Positions 15,843-24,208 of a stretch of DNA of 24,325 nt are shown here, in pieces. The notes beneath the pieces are model-generated. The model was not told where the DNA came from. It made no database searches and saw only the letters and a program-made list of their open reading frames with translations. Position numbers and translations under genes: made by a program. Position 1 is the stretch's first letter, and the number at the start of each line of letters is the position of its first letter. The DNA is from Fibrobacteraceae bacterium (lineage in GTDB: Bacteria; Fibrobacterota; Fibrobacteria; Fibrobacterales; Fibrobacteraceae), in the NCBI GenBank assembly GCA_023231365.1, contig JALNVO010000007.1:1-24325 (forward strand), in the 5' to 3' direction.

Positions 15843-17536
15843 TGAAAAGATCTTTTATTCCCGCTGATTTTAAAGCGGACAGCGCCAAACAAGTTACTGA
15901 ATGCTATCAAAAATTACTCCAAGAAGAAATACCTGCTACCGCCGATGATCTTCGCAAATGGATATTCAAGTGGAATGAACTTTCCACAGTCCTCTCCGAA
16001 GAAAGTTGCCACCGCTACGTAGCAATGACCTCGCACACGCAAGACGAAAAAATAGCACAGGCATATTCCGACTTTGTCGAAAACATAGATCCTATTTCTC
16101 ATAATTACGGAGATCTGTTGGAGCGCAAAATGATGTCGCATCCCTCCGTTTCCGAACTCGATAGAGAATTCGGAGTCTTTTTTCGCGATGTACGTACTGA
16201 ACTCGCTCTTTTCCGCGAAGAGAACGTTCCCCTCACGACAAAAGAAAACACAGAAATACAAAATTATCAGAAAATCACTTCAACGATGAGCGTGGAATAC
16301 GAGGGTGAAACAAAAACACTCCAACAGATGTCCGCGCTGCTTGAATCCACAGAAAGGAACGTCCGCGAAGACGCTTGGAGAAAAATTACAGAAAGACGCC
16401 TTAAAGACAGAAACGCTCTGGACGAAGCCTTCGACAAACTTTTCAAAATTCGGATTCAGATTGCAAAGAACTCCGGTTATACCGACTACCTCGATTACAT
16501 TTTCAAAGCAAAAGACCGCTTTGATTATACGCCAGCCGATTGCCGCACATTCCACGAAAATATTGAAAAGATTGTGCTCCCCCACTTGCGCGACATCTAC
16601 GAAAAAAAAGCCGCAAAGATGGGCCTTAAAAAGCTCCGGCCTTGGGATTTGAACGTGGATGCCTTATCGCGCCCTCCTCTCAAGCCTTTCAAGACCGGTG
16701 CGGAACTCATTGAAAAATGCGGACAAATTTTCGACAAACTCTCTCCGAAAACTTCCGAATGGTTCAAAATTCTGAAAGACGAACACTTGATCGACCCGGA
16801 CAGCCGTATAGGCAAAGCTCCAGGAGGCTATCAAATCGGCTTTGAAGAAAGCGGAAGGCCGTTCATTTTTATGAACGCGGCAGGAACCGACGGAGACATT
16901 TATACACTTCTCCACGAAAGCGGGCATTCCTTCCAACAATTCGGAGTTTCGCCCATTCCGTTCACAGCCTATCACAACGTGCCTTCAGAATTCGCCGAAG
17001 TTTCCAGTATGTGCATGGAGCTCATCGGCTCTACCGACCTTTCTCCATTCTATGCCGATAAAAAGGACGCGGCTCGAAGCCGTATAAATGAACTAGAAGA
17101 AATCATCTATCTCTTCCCCTGGGTAGCCTCCATTGATTCATTCCAGCATCTCCTCTATTCGCATCCGAATCATACGGCAGAAGACCGGAGAGAAATGTGG
17201 CTTTCCGTAATGGACCGTTACGATGCCGGTGTGGATTATTCCGGTTTTGAAGACGCCCGAGCTTATCTGTGGCAAAAACAACTTCACATTTTTGAAGTTC
17301 CGTTTTACTATATCGAGTACGGTATAGCCCAATTAGGAGCGCTTCAAGTATGGGCGAATTACCGTAAAAATCCAGAAAAAGCACTAAACCAGCTTTTTGC
17401 AGCAGAAGCTCTCGGCAGCAGTCGGCCACTGCCGGAACTCTTTGCCAAGGCAGGAATCCTTTTTGATTTCTCTGCAAAGACAATCGAACCGCTAGTCCGG
17501 GCGGTTTCGGATGAACTTGAAAACCTGCATTCTTAA
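15839..17536 (+). CDS. M3 family oligoendopeptidase (PepF-like)
   Basis: 565-aa zinc metallopeptidase of family M3, probably cytoplasmic and degrading short peptides. The zinc site is HESGH (359-363), with the third ligand E387 in FAEVSSMCMEL, 24 residues later as usual for M3. No signal peptide. The N-terminal half is helical, as in PepF/thimet-type enzymes, and the length fits the M3B oligoendopeptidase group. The start codon overlaps the ligA stop (ATGATG; either ATG could serve). A coding link to DNA ligation is not expected; the overlap probably reflects shared expression. An A/T-rich inverted repeat at about 17542-17566 (TCC...GGA arms) may be a weak end of the transcript. Confidence 0.93.
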   Translation: MMKRSFIPADFKADSAKQVTECYQKLLQEEIPATADDLRKWIFKWNELSTVLSEESCHRYVAMTSHTQDEKIAQAYSDFVENIDPISHNYGDLLERKMMSHPSVSELDREFGVFFRDVRTELALFREENVPLTTKENTEIQNYQKITSTMSVEYEGETKTLQQMSALLESTERNVREDAWRKITERRLKDRNALDEAFDKLFKIRIQIAKNSGYTDYLDYIFKAKDRFDYTPADCRTFHENIEKIVLPHLRDIYEKKAAKMGLKKLRPWDLNVDALSRPPLKPFKTGAELIEKCGQIFDKLSPKTSEWFKILKDEHLIDPDSRIGKAPGGYQIGFEESGRPFIFMNAAGTDGDIYTLLHESGHSFQQFGVSPIPFTAYHNVPSEFAEVSSMCMELIGSTDLSPFYADKKDAARSRINELEEIIYLFPWVASIDSFQHLLYSHPNHTAEDRREMWLSVMDRYDAGVDYSGFEDARAYLWQKQLHIFEVPFYYIEYGIAQLGALQVWANYRKNPEKALNQLFAAEALGSSRPLPELFAKAGILFDFSAKTIEPLVRAVSDELENLHS

Positions 17537-17575
17537 TATTTTCCTAAAAAAGTGCATTTTTTTGGAGTTTCTTGC

Positions 17576-17603
17576 TTGACGGAACACCATTTTTTTCTAT
17601 AAT
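17576..17603 (+). promoter_or_regulatory. Sigma70-type promoter for tRNA-Ser and rpoZ
   Basis: -35 TTGACG (17576-17581), 16-nt spacer, -10 TATAAT (17598-17603). The -10 is a perfect match and the -35 matches 5 of 6 consensus positions. Initiation would fall near 17610, about 10 nt before the mature tRNA 5' end at 17620. It is the best promoter in the window. Confidence 0.8.
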
Positions 17604-17619
17604 TGGCTCCGCATCCTTT

Positions 17620-17704
17620 GGAGGGATGGCCGAGTGGTTGAAGGCGCACGCTTGGAAAGCGTGTTTACTTAACTGTAACGAGGGTTCGAATCCCTCTCCC
17701 TCTT
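17620..17704 (+). tRNA. tRNA-Ser (anticodon GGA)
   Basis: Class II tRNA folded by eye. Acceptor 5' strand GGAGGGA (17620-17626) pairs with TCCCTCT (17697-17703). The D arm has a 3-bp stem, GCC/GGC. Anticodon stem CACGC/GCGTG encloses the loop TTGGAAA with anticodon GGA at 17654-17656. The variable arm is TTAC/GTAA, and the T arm is GAGGG-TTCGAAT-CCCTC (17680-17696). It decodes UCC/UCU serine codons. CCA is not encoded. The first pair is G-U and the discriminator position is T, both slightly unusual for a serine tRNA. Confidence 0.95.
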
Positions 17705-17727
17705 TTAACGCTTCTACAAGGTGGCTT

Positions 17728-18039
17728 ATGTCTGATCAGCGCGTTTACCTTGACGATATCTATGCTAGCCAAAAATGCGGCGGCTCTATTTTCCGTGCAA
17801 TTGTTATGATGGCCCACGAAGCTCGTTTTATCAACGAGCAAGCCCGCCTCGGCTACTTGCAACTCACTAAAAAACCGACCACCATCGCTATGTACAAGTT
17901 CAAAGAGAACAAGCTAACGATGATGTCCAAGGAAGAAGCTGCAGCCCAGGAAGCTGCTAAAGCAACTGAAACGAATTCAGCTACAGTCGAAAATTCTTCG
18001 AATTCTTCAGATGCAGCCAATGATGCATTCGGTGCATAA
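17728..18039 (+). CDS. rpoZ: DNA-directed RNA polymerase omega subunit
   Basis: 103-aa small subunit that helps assemble RNA polymerase by holding beta'. The omega/Rpb6 core covers residues about 15-65: GGSIFRAIVMMAHEARFINE, then KKPTTIAMYKF. The C-terminal 35 residues are a low-complexity Ala/Glu/Ser/Asn tail. The start is ATG 17728 with AAGGTGG at 17718-17724; reading further upstream would run through the tRNA gene. It lies 23 nt after the tRNA 3' end with no terminator between, so it is probably transcribed from the tRNA promoter. A terminator follows at 18064-18090. Confidence 0.85.
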   Translation: MSDQRVYLDDIYASQKCGGSIFRAIVMMAHEARFINEQARLGYLQLTKKPTTIAMYKFKENKLTMMSKEEAAAQEAAKATETNSATVENSSNSSDAANDAFGA

Positions 18040-18063
18040 GTTATTTATTTTTTAATTTTTCAC

Positions 18064-18090
18064 AAGGCGGCTCTATTTGGGTCGCCTTTT
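18064..18090 (+). terminator. Intrinsic terminator after rpoZ
   Basis: Stem AAGGCG-GC (18064-18071) pairs with GG-T-CGCCTT (18080-18088; outer six pairs perfect, then a G-T wobble), and TTTT then GATTT follow. It sits between the rpoZ stop and the trpCF Shine-Dalgarno, so it may limit read-through into trpCF. The T-tract is short, so termination may be partial. Confidence 0.6.
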
Positions 18091-18107
18091 GATTTAAAGA
18101 GGAATGA

Positions 18108-19595
18108 ATGAACAACACCAAAGACATTCTCGCCGAAATCGTCGCTAAACGTAAAGCCGATATGGAACGTCTGGGTATATCTTTTGGCATCAAACGCCCA
18201 ACCCGCACCCGCTCTCTTCACCCCTTCATCAAAACGCCTGGAGCAATCCTTGAAATAAAGCGATCTTCTCCCTCTAAGGGAAATATCGCTATGGATCTTG
18301 ACCCGGCATTGACGGCAAAAAAATACGCAGAAGCAGGCGCTTCCGCCATCTCCATCCTCACTGAAGGAAACTACTTTCACGGATCCTTGAACGATATTAT
18401 TGCAGCGGCAAAGGCTGCCCCGGACATAGCCATTTTGCGGAAAGATTTTTTGCTCGAACCGGAAGAAGTAGATGTCGCTTATGATTTTGGAGCTGATGCG
18501 GTCCTCCTGATTGCCCGCATTCTTACCGATGAAAAACTTTGCACAATGGCAGCACGAGCAAGAGCTTTCGGTATGACTCCATTCATTGAAGTCCGCACGG
18601 AAGACGATCTCCGCAAATTGAAGCTCGCCCTCAAAAACGGCCCGGCCATTGCCGGAGTCAACTCCCGTGACCTTAAGACTTTCCACATCGACCCCCTCAT
18701 TCCGGCAGCATTCCGCGGAGAACTTCCCTGCAATGCGGTATTCGAATCGGGAGCACAAACACCTAAAGACGCGGCTTTTGCCCGAAAGCTGGGTTTTGAA
18801 GGAATCCTCATCGGTGAAGCCGCCGCCAAGAATCCGGACAAAGCAAAAGAACTTGTTTCTGCTTTCAAAAATGCAGAGCCAAACCGCTATGGGTTCTTTT
18901 GGAGAACTTTAGCCCAAAAGCGGGAAACGGCCCGGAAAGAATACAGACCGCTCGTCAAAATCTGCGGCATCACGCGAAGCGAAGACGGAATTCTTGCAAG
19001 CGCACTCGGTGCAGATATGCTGGGATTCATGTTCTTCTCTAAAAGCCCCCGGAAAACGACTGCAGAAAATGCATATAAAATAACAGAAGAAATCCGGCGG
19101 ACTTGCTTGAACAACAGCAAAAAACGTCCACTCTTTGTCGGAGTCGTTGCAGACCTAGACTCTCCCGAAGAACAAGACGCCATCTGCCTTGCCGAAGAAG
19201 GCATACTCGACGCCATCCAATTTCATGGATGCGGGCTCCCCAAAGATATTGAAAATGCAGACTTCGGCTATTACATTGCAGAACGGATCAAGACTACAGA
19301 GCAAGTTCTTGACCTCATCAACAGCTACACACAAAGCCGACCTCGCACTCTTATCGACGCATACGTAGAAGATACTATCGGCGGAACAGGCGTCCGCATT
19401 TCAGAAGAAATCGTCAACACCGTCCGCGAAAGACTTCCGCTCTGGCTTGCCGGAGGAATCTCTGCCGAAAACATCCGCGAAATCATTTCGAAATTTTCGC
19501 CGGAACTCGTCGATGTTTCAAGTTCACTTGAATCCTCTCACGGAATTAAAGACCCGGAAAAACTCAAGGCGTTTTTTAATAATCTAAAGCAATAA
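18108..19595 (+). CDS. trpCF: Bifunctional indole-3-glycerol phosphate synthase / phosphoribosylanthranilate isomerase
   Basis: 495-aa fusion of two TIM-barrel enzymes catalysing consecutive steps of tryptophan synthesis: TrpF isomerises phosphoribosylanthranilate and TrpC closes the indole ring. The TrpC half (about 1-258) has K51 in LEIKRSSPSKG, K112 in LRKDF, GVNSRDL and ESGAQTP. The TrpF half (about 280-495) has the catalytic C286 in VKICGIT, D417 in LIDAYVED, GGTGVR and the phosphate-binding LAGGIS. Both active sites look complete. AAAGAGG lies about 5 nt before the ATG. No trpB or trpA follows; the next 415 bp have no clear gene, so the remaining trp genes must be elsewhere. Confidence 0.95.
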   Translation: MNNTKDILAEIVAKRKADMERLGISFGIKRPTRTRSLHPFIKTPGAILEIKRSSPSKGNIAMDLDPALTAKKYAEAGASAISILTEGNYFHGSLNDIIAAAKAAPDIAILRKDFLLEPEEVDVAYDFGADAVLLIARILTDEKLCTMAARARAFGMTPFIEVRTEDDLRKLKLALKNGPAIAGVNSRDLKTFHIDPLIPAAFRGELPCNAVFESGAQTPKDAAFARKLGFEGILIGEAAAKNPDKAKELVSAFKNAEPNRYGFFWRTLAQKRETARKEYRPLVKICGITRSEDGILASALGADMLGFMFFSKSPRKTTAENAYKITEEIRRTCLNNSKKRPLFVGVVADLDSPEEQDAICLAEEGILDAIQFHGCGLPKDIENADFGYYIAERIKTTEQVLDLINSYTQSRPRTLIDAYVEDTIGGTGVRISEEIVNTVRERLPLWLAGGISAENIREIISKFSPELVDVSSSLESSHGIKDPEKLKAFFNNLKQ

Positions 19596-19965
19596 ATTAT
19601 CTCATACAAGTATGAGAAATTGAACCATAAAAACAGAACTACCTTCGCCCGTCCATACATTCTATATCCCAAGTCGCCTAACGATGAAGGAATGGGAGCT
19701 TCCAATCGCTTGTTGACGAAAATTTTTTCAAGAAACGCGACGCAAAGACTGCGACGGGATTCCTCGAAACACTCGATAACATCCCACTTGTCAATGATTT
19801 TTCTTCAATGTATTTCTTTGTATGACTTGAATTCTTCGTTTTTTCTGTGGAGATGACGGACATGAATATTTTCTGTTATCGTTCTGTATCGCCATAATAC
19901 ATAACGATGATTTTTAGAATGGAATAGTCTAGAAGCCGTTGATTTTCTCGGACTTGAAACCAATG
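19596..19965. other. Gene-free region after trpCF
   Basis: No convincing gene. A 16-bp palindrome, CTCATACAAGTATGAG (19601-19616), follows the trpCF stop. It lacks a T-tract, and its 12-base core recurs at 8374-8385. A 46-codon open stretch without a start codon (19688-19825 on +) ends in a protein-like sequence (GFLETLDNIPLVNDFSSMYF). It might be a decayed gene fragment, but the evidence is weak. Confidence 0.4.
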
Positions 19966-19993
19966 AAAAAGGCATCCTTCTGGATGCCTTTTT
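19966..19993. terminator. Bidirectional intrinsic terminator after glyA
   Basis: Perfect 12-bp stem AAAAAGGCATCC (19966-19977), loop TTCT, GGATGCCTTTTT (19982-19993). The A-run and T-run flank the stem symmetrically, so it works for glyA transcription on the minus strand and for any rightward transcript leaving the trpCF side. Confidence 0.88.
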
Positions 19994-20010
19994 AACAATC
20001 TCTTAAAAAA

Positions 20011-21249
20011 TTACTTCTTGTAAAGCGGATGTTTCTTGCAGAGTTCGATGATTTCTTGACGTATAGCCTTAAGGCGAACATCGTCATTCCGCGCTTGGAT
20101 GGTGCGGTCAATGACATCTGCAACATAAACAGAATCCGCCTCATTGAAACCGCGAGTCGTAATGGCTGGAGTTCCAATGCGGAGACCAGATGGATCAAAA
20201 GGCTTGCGGGTATCGAACGGAATCGTACTTGCACTTGTGGAAATACCCACCTTGTCAAGAGCGCGTTCCGCTTCCTTGCCAGAAAGCCCCTTGGAAGTAA
20301 GGTCGACGACCATCAAATGGTTATCCGTGCCGTCGGAAATGATCTTGTAACCGCGTTTCATCAGTTCAGCAGCCATTGCCTGAGCATTTTTGATAACGTT
20401 CTGTGCATAAACATGGAATTCTGGTTTTAACGCTTCGCCGAAGGCGACAGCCTTAGCGGCATTGATGTGGTCATGCGGCCCGCCCTGCATACCCGGAAAG
20501 AGCCCTTTATCTATCTGCTTCGCAAACTTTTCCTTGCACATAATGATTGCACCACGGGGACCGCGGAGCGTCTTGTGCGTAGTTGTCGTAACAATATCAA
20601 AATACGGAACCGGGCTATCGATGACCTTTCCTGCAATAAGGCCCGCAATGTGGGAGATGTCCGCCATCGTAATGGCTCCGACTTCATCGGCGATCTCCTT
20701 GAAACGCTTCCAATCAAGGTTGCGGCTATATGCAGAAAAACCGGCGAGAATCATCTTGGGCTTTTCGCGGAGGGCGACTTCGCGAACTTTATCCATATCA
20801 ATGCGACCAGTTTCTTTCTCTACTTCATATTGTACAAAATTATAAAGCATGCCGGAGAAATTCACGGGATGCCCATGAGAAAGGTGTCCACCATGATCAA
20901 GCTTGAGGCCGAGGACCTTATCGCCCAGTTTGAGAACGGCTAGATATACAGCTGCATTTGCCGGAGAACCGGACAAAGCCTGCACATTCACGTGTTCACA
21001 GCCGAAAAGTTGTTTGCAACGATCTATCGCGAGTTGCTCGATCTTATCAATTACCTCGTTACCACCATAATACCGCTTACCAACGGTGCCTTCGCTGTAC
21101 TTGTTAGTGAGCACAGAACCCATGGCTTCCATTACGGCCTTGGACGTGTAGTTTTCGGAAGCAATAAGTTCGATGCCATATTCCTGGCGCTCGGCTTCCT
21201 CGTCAATAAGAGAAGCTATTTGCGGATCTTCTTGTTTTAAAGTCATCAT
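20011..21249 (-). CDS. glyA: Serine hydroxymethyltransferase
   Basis: 412-aa cytoplasmic PLP enzyme interconverting serine and glycine with tetrahydrofolate, the main source of one-carbon units. Length and motifs are those of bacterial GlyA: ELIASENYTS (27-36), YSEGTVGKRYYGG (51-63), DHGGHLSHGH (118-127), DISHIAGL (197-204) and the PLP lysine K226 in TTTTHKTLRGPRG. The ATG at 21249 has AAGGAG about 10 nt upstream; the next codon is also ATG and could serve instead. A strong terminator follows at 19966-19993. hppA lies 104 bp upstream on the same strand, but shared transcription is uncertain. Confidence 0.97.
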   Translation of the reverse strand: MMTLKQEDPQIASLIDEEAERQEYGIELIASENYTSKAVMEAMGSVLTNKYSEGTVGKRYYGGNEVIDKIEQLAIDRCKQLFGCEHVNVQALSGSPANAAVYLAVLKLGDKVLGLKLDHGGHLSHGHPVNFSGMLYNFVQYEVEKETGRIDMDKVREVALREKPKMILAGFSAYSRNLDWKRFKEIADEVGAITMADISHIAGLIAGKVIDSPVPYFDIVTTTTHKTLRGPRGAIIMCKEKFAKQIDKGLFPGMQGGPHDHINAAKAVAFGEALKPEFHVYAQNVIKNAQAMAAELMKRGYKIISDGTDNHLMVVDLTSKGLSGKEAERALDKVGISTSASTIPFDTRKPFDPSGLRIGTPAITTRGFNEADSVYVADVIDRTIQARNDDVRLKAIRQEIIELCKKHPLYKK

Positions 21250-21353
21250 GTTGCGAACTCCTTAGAAGGGTATCCCAAAGATAGAAAAAACTCTTATTGT
21301 GAAAAGCAACAATGCAAACTTCGGCATTAATTCCAACAAACAAGAGAACTCTA

Positions 21354-23807
21354 TCAATCAATTCCCAAGGCGCTTGCAAGAGCCGAGCCATACTTGACTA
21401 TCACACCTGCAAATACGACACTCACCATCGACATCAGCTTGATCAGGATGTTAAGTGAAGGGCCGGCTGTATCCTTGAAGGGGTCGCCTACAGTATCACC
21501 TACAACACTCGCCTTGTGCGCTTCAGAGCCCTTACCTCCGTAATTTCCAGATTCGATATATTTTTTCGCATTGTCCCAGGCCCCGCCAGCATTATTGAGC
21601 ATACAAGCAAGAGAGAAGCCTGTAACAAGAGCCCCCGCAAGGAGCCCGAAAACGCCCGCAACGCCCATCAAAAGTCCAACCGCAACAGGAACCGCTACGG
21701 CAAGAAGCGACGGAAGGATCATTTCCTTTTGCGCACCCGCTGTAGAAATTTTCACACAGCGCGCATAGTCAGGCTTTCCCGTTCCCTCCATAATACCAGG
21801 AATTTCGCGGAACTGTCGGCGCACTTCCTTGACCATACGGCCCGCAGCGCGTCCCACCGCTTTAATCGTCAACGCACAGAATACGAACGCGATCATGGCA
21901 CCTAAGAAAAGCCCACCCAAAAGCATCGGATTCATTAGTGAAAGCCCATACGCAGACATCATATCAGGCAAACCGGCATGATTCAGCACGAGTCCCACAA
22001 GAGTTCCTTCTGGAGTAATTGCCCGCGCACCATCGTCAATGATTTTCACACCCGGAATGGCCCCGACTGCGGAAGAAAGCGCAGCTGAAGTGTTTACGAA
22101 CGCAACCTTCCCAACGTGATATGCCCCTCCCGACGCCGCAGCAAGATGCCCGAGCCAAAGTTTGATTTCTTCAATGTAAGACGCAAGAAGGGCGAGCGCC
22201 GTGAGAGCAGCGCTCCCAATAGCAAAGCCCTTACCCGTCGCCGCCGTCGTATTACCGAGCGAATCCAAGTCATCTGTGCGTTTGCGGACATCAGGACCAA
22301 GTCCTGACATTTCCGCATTACCACCGGCATTATCCGCAATGGGCCCAAAGGCATCTGTCGCAAGCGTAATGCCAAGCGTAGAAAGCATCCCCACTGCAGC
22401 AAAGCCCACACCGTAAAGTCCCATCGCCACATTGTGGAAGCCACCTGCAAAACCATACGCACAAAGGATGCCTAATACGATTGTAATTACCGGAAATCCT
22501 GTGGAAAACATACCCACAGAAATACCATCAATAATTGTAGTTGCCGCCCCCAAAGTCGTTTGATGGGCTATGCCGCGGCAAGGACTGTAAGCATCAGAAG
22601 TGTAATACTCGGTAAATTGCCCGATAATGACTCCAGCAACGAGCCCCGACACAACGGATCCAAAAATACCATAAGTAATGAAGCCAAAATGAGCGAGCAC
22701 AAGGAGCGCAACCAAAATAAATAGCGAAGCACCAAGCGTTCCCGTGAGAAGAGCATGCAAAAGAGACTTCATCCCTCCATTTTCTTTTGTATGCACTAAA
22801 AAGATGCCGAGAATTGAAAAAAGAATACCTAAAGCAGCCACAACCATCGGAGCCACAACCAACTTAAGGCCAATGAAAGGCAATGCAGCACCTAAAGCCG
22901 CAGTAGAAAGGATGGATCCGCAATAGGACTCATAAAGGTCAGCGCCCATGCCAGCCACGTCGCCCACATTATCGCCTACATTATCCGCAATCGTCGCCGG
23001 GTTGCGAGGGTCATCTTCTGGAATTCCGGCTTCGACTTTCCCAACTAGGTCAGCCCCCACATCCGCCGCTTTCGTATAAATTCCACCGCCTACGCGCGCA
23101 AAAAGAGCCTGCAGAGAAGCTCCCATACCGAAAGTGAGCATAGTCGTTGTTACTTCTACGATTTTCGCGTGCACCCACATTGGATTTGCAGTCATCGAAG
23201 GATCCCAGGCGCCAAGCCCCACCTTAGAAGCGATAGCAAGTCCAAATCCGAATACATTGTGATCATAGACATAATTCAGAAGGAAAAACCAACACGAAAT
23301 ATCAAGAAGTCCGAAACCCACAACCACAAGCCCCATCACAGCGCCACTCCGGAACGCCGTCACAAGCCCCCTGTTGAGACTCGTCCGTGCTCCATTCGCA
23401 GTGCGGACACTCGCATAAGTCGCCGTCTTCATTCCAAGGTAGCCGCAAAGTCCGGAGAAGAAGCCGCCGGTAAGAAACGCCACCGGCTCAAAAGGATTCT
23501 GGATTCCAAGAATCGCGAGCACAGTAAAGAGGATAAAGAGCGCCGCAAAAACATAGGTCACTGTGCGATATTGCCGATGAAGATAGGCATACGCGCCCTC
23601 GCGTACATACTGCGCAATTTCCTGCATCCGGGAAGTCCCCGGATCCGCGTTCATCATTGACTTGTAAAAGAAAAAAGCCATCACTAGCGCTACAACCGCT
23701 ATCAATGGAACACCGTACCAATAATTTGGGATAGAAAGAGAATTTCCCGTATCTGCAAAAGCAGATATAGGGAAAAGGATTGTCAACGCAAGAAAAAGCT
23801 TTTGCAT
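21354..23807 (-). CDS. hppA: Membrane-bound ion-translocating pyrophosphatase, potassium-dependent type
   Basis: 817-aa polytopic membrane enzyme coupling pyrophosphate hydrolysis to pumping of H+ or Na+, which conserves energy in anaerobes. About 16 hydrophobic segments are expected. Catalytic motifs are DVGADLVGKVE (249-259), DNVGDNVGDVAGMGADLYES (275-294), DNAGGNAEM (492-500) and GDTVGDPFKDTAG near the C-terminus. GNTTAATGKG (518-527) has Ala where potassium-independent enzymes carry Lys, so I expect potassium dependence; many enzymes of this class pump Na+. The N-terminus (MQKLFLALTILFPISAFADT) looks like a cleavable signal peptide before the first helix. AGAGG lies 6 nt before the ATG. 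No promoter is clear in the 110-bp gap upstream. The pumped ion cannot be settled from what I can see. Confidence 0.95.
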   Translation of the reverse strand: MQKLFLALTILFPISAFADTGNSLSIPNYWYGVPLIAVVALVMAFFFYKSMMNADPGTSRMQEIAQYVREGAYAYLHRQYRTVTYVFAALFILFTVLAILGIQNPFEPVAFLTGGFFSGLCGYLGMKTATYASVRTANGARTSLNRGLVTAFRSGAVMGLVVVGFGLLDISCWFFLLNYVYDHNVFGFGLAIASKVGLGAWDPSMTANPMWVHAKIVEVTTTMLTFGMGASLQALFARVGGGIYTKAADVGADLVGKVEAGIPEDDPRNPATIADNVGDNVGDVAGMGADLYESYCGSILSTAALGAALPFIGLKLVVAPMVVAALGILFSILGIFLVHTKENGGMKSLLHALLTGTLGASLFILVALLVLAHFGFITYGIFGSVVSGLVAGVIIGQFTEYYTSDAYSPCRGIAHQTTLGAATTIIDGISVGMFSTGFPVITIVLGILCAYGFAGGFHNVAMGLYGVGFAAVGMLSTLGITLATDAFGPIADNAGGNAEMSGLGPDVRKRTDDLDSLGNTTAATGKGFAIGSAALTALALLASYIEEIKLWLGHLAAASGGAYHVGKVAFVNTSAALSSAVGAIPGVKIIDDGARAITPEGTLVGLVLNHAGLPDMMSAYGLSLMNPMLLGGLFLGAMIAFVFCALTIKAVGRAAGRMVKEVRRQFREIPGIMEGTGKPDYARCVKISTAGAQKEMILPSLLAVAVPVAVGLLMGVAGVFGLLAGALVTGFSLACMLNNAGGAWDNAKKYIESGNYGGKGSEAHKASVVGDTVGDPFKDTAGPSLNILIKLMSMVSVVFAGVIVKYGSALASALGID

Positions 23808-23907
23808 AAACGCCTCTCAGTTTTATATGTGAGGAGTCCCGAAAAAAAGTTTAAAACAGGGATTCCCCGCCATTCCACTGAAGAAATCTATGCTAAAAAT
23901 TTCAAAA

Positions 23908-23931
23908 GCGGGAAAATTTACTTAGGCCCGC
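23908..23931 (-). terminator. Possible weak terminator of the pectate lyase gene
   Basis: The arms GCGGG and CCCGC (23908-23912 and 23927-23931) pair around a 14-nt loop that includes the stop codon, followed on the minus strand by TTTTGAAATTTTT. The five-pair stem is short, so this is tentative. Confidence 0.3.
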
Positions 23932-24202
23932 ACCCTTCTTTGATTTTCCACGCAAGATTTGCATTGGCAGAATCCAGTTCGTAAGGATAAGTTACGGGAA
24001 AACCTTTTGTATCACCATCTAAATCTTCCCTGCCGAGCGAAAACCAGTTATCACTCATCTTAATGAATCCACCTGTACTATTCACAGGATTTCCGTCTCT
24101 ATCGTATAAGCGGTAAATGGAAACTGGAGTTGCAATGTTAAAAATATTGTTTTCTACAAAGCATTCTGCAGAATCCGTACAAGCAATTCCATTTTTCATC
24201 AA
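23918..24202 (-). pseudogene. C-terminal remnant of a PL1-type pectate lyase, 5' end lost
   Basis: About 94 codons of a right-handed beta-helix protein. ECFVENNIFNIATPVSIY, GGFIKMSDNWF and the C-terminal pattern YPYELDSA...WKIKEGCGPK match the end of family 1 pectate lyases, which cleave polygalacturonate. The catalytic and calcium-binding core would lie upstream and is missing. The frame meets a TAG directly upstream (24203-24205), where apparent insertion-sequence DNA begins. Only a TTG and an ATG at the break could start it and neither has a Shine-Dalgarno, so I treat it as a broken gene. The family call rests on a short segment. Confidence 0.6.
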
Positions 24203-24208
24203 CTATAG

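Noticed and set aside
17542..17566. Strong terminator after the M3 peptidase gene
   Set aside because: The inverted repeat is almost entirely A/T with only two or three G-C pairs, so it is too weak to call as a terminator.
17572..17727. Reading frame in phase with rpoZ extending through the tRNA
   Set aside because: The tRNA fold and its promoter explain this DNA. rpoZ has its own ATG and AAGGTGG at 17718-17724.
19911..20006. Start-less open stretch reading through the glyA terminator (FLEWNSLEAVDFLG...)
   Set aside because: Its 3' third is the 12-bp terminator stem, which accounts for the open frame, and no start codon or ribosome binding site exists.
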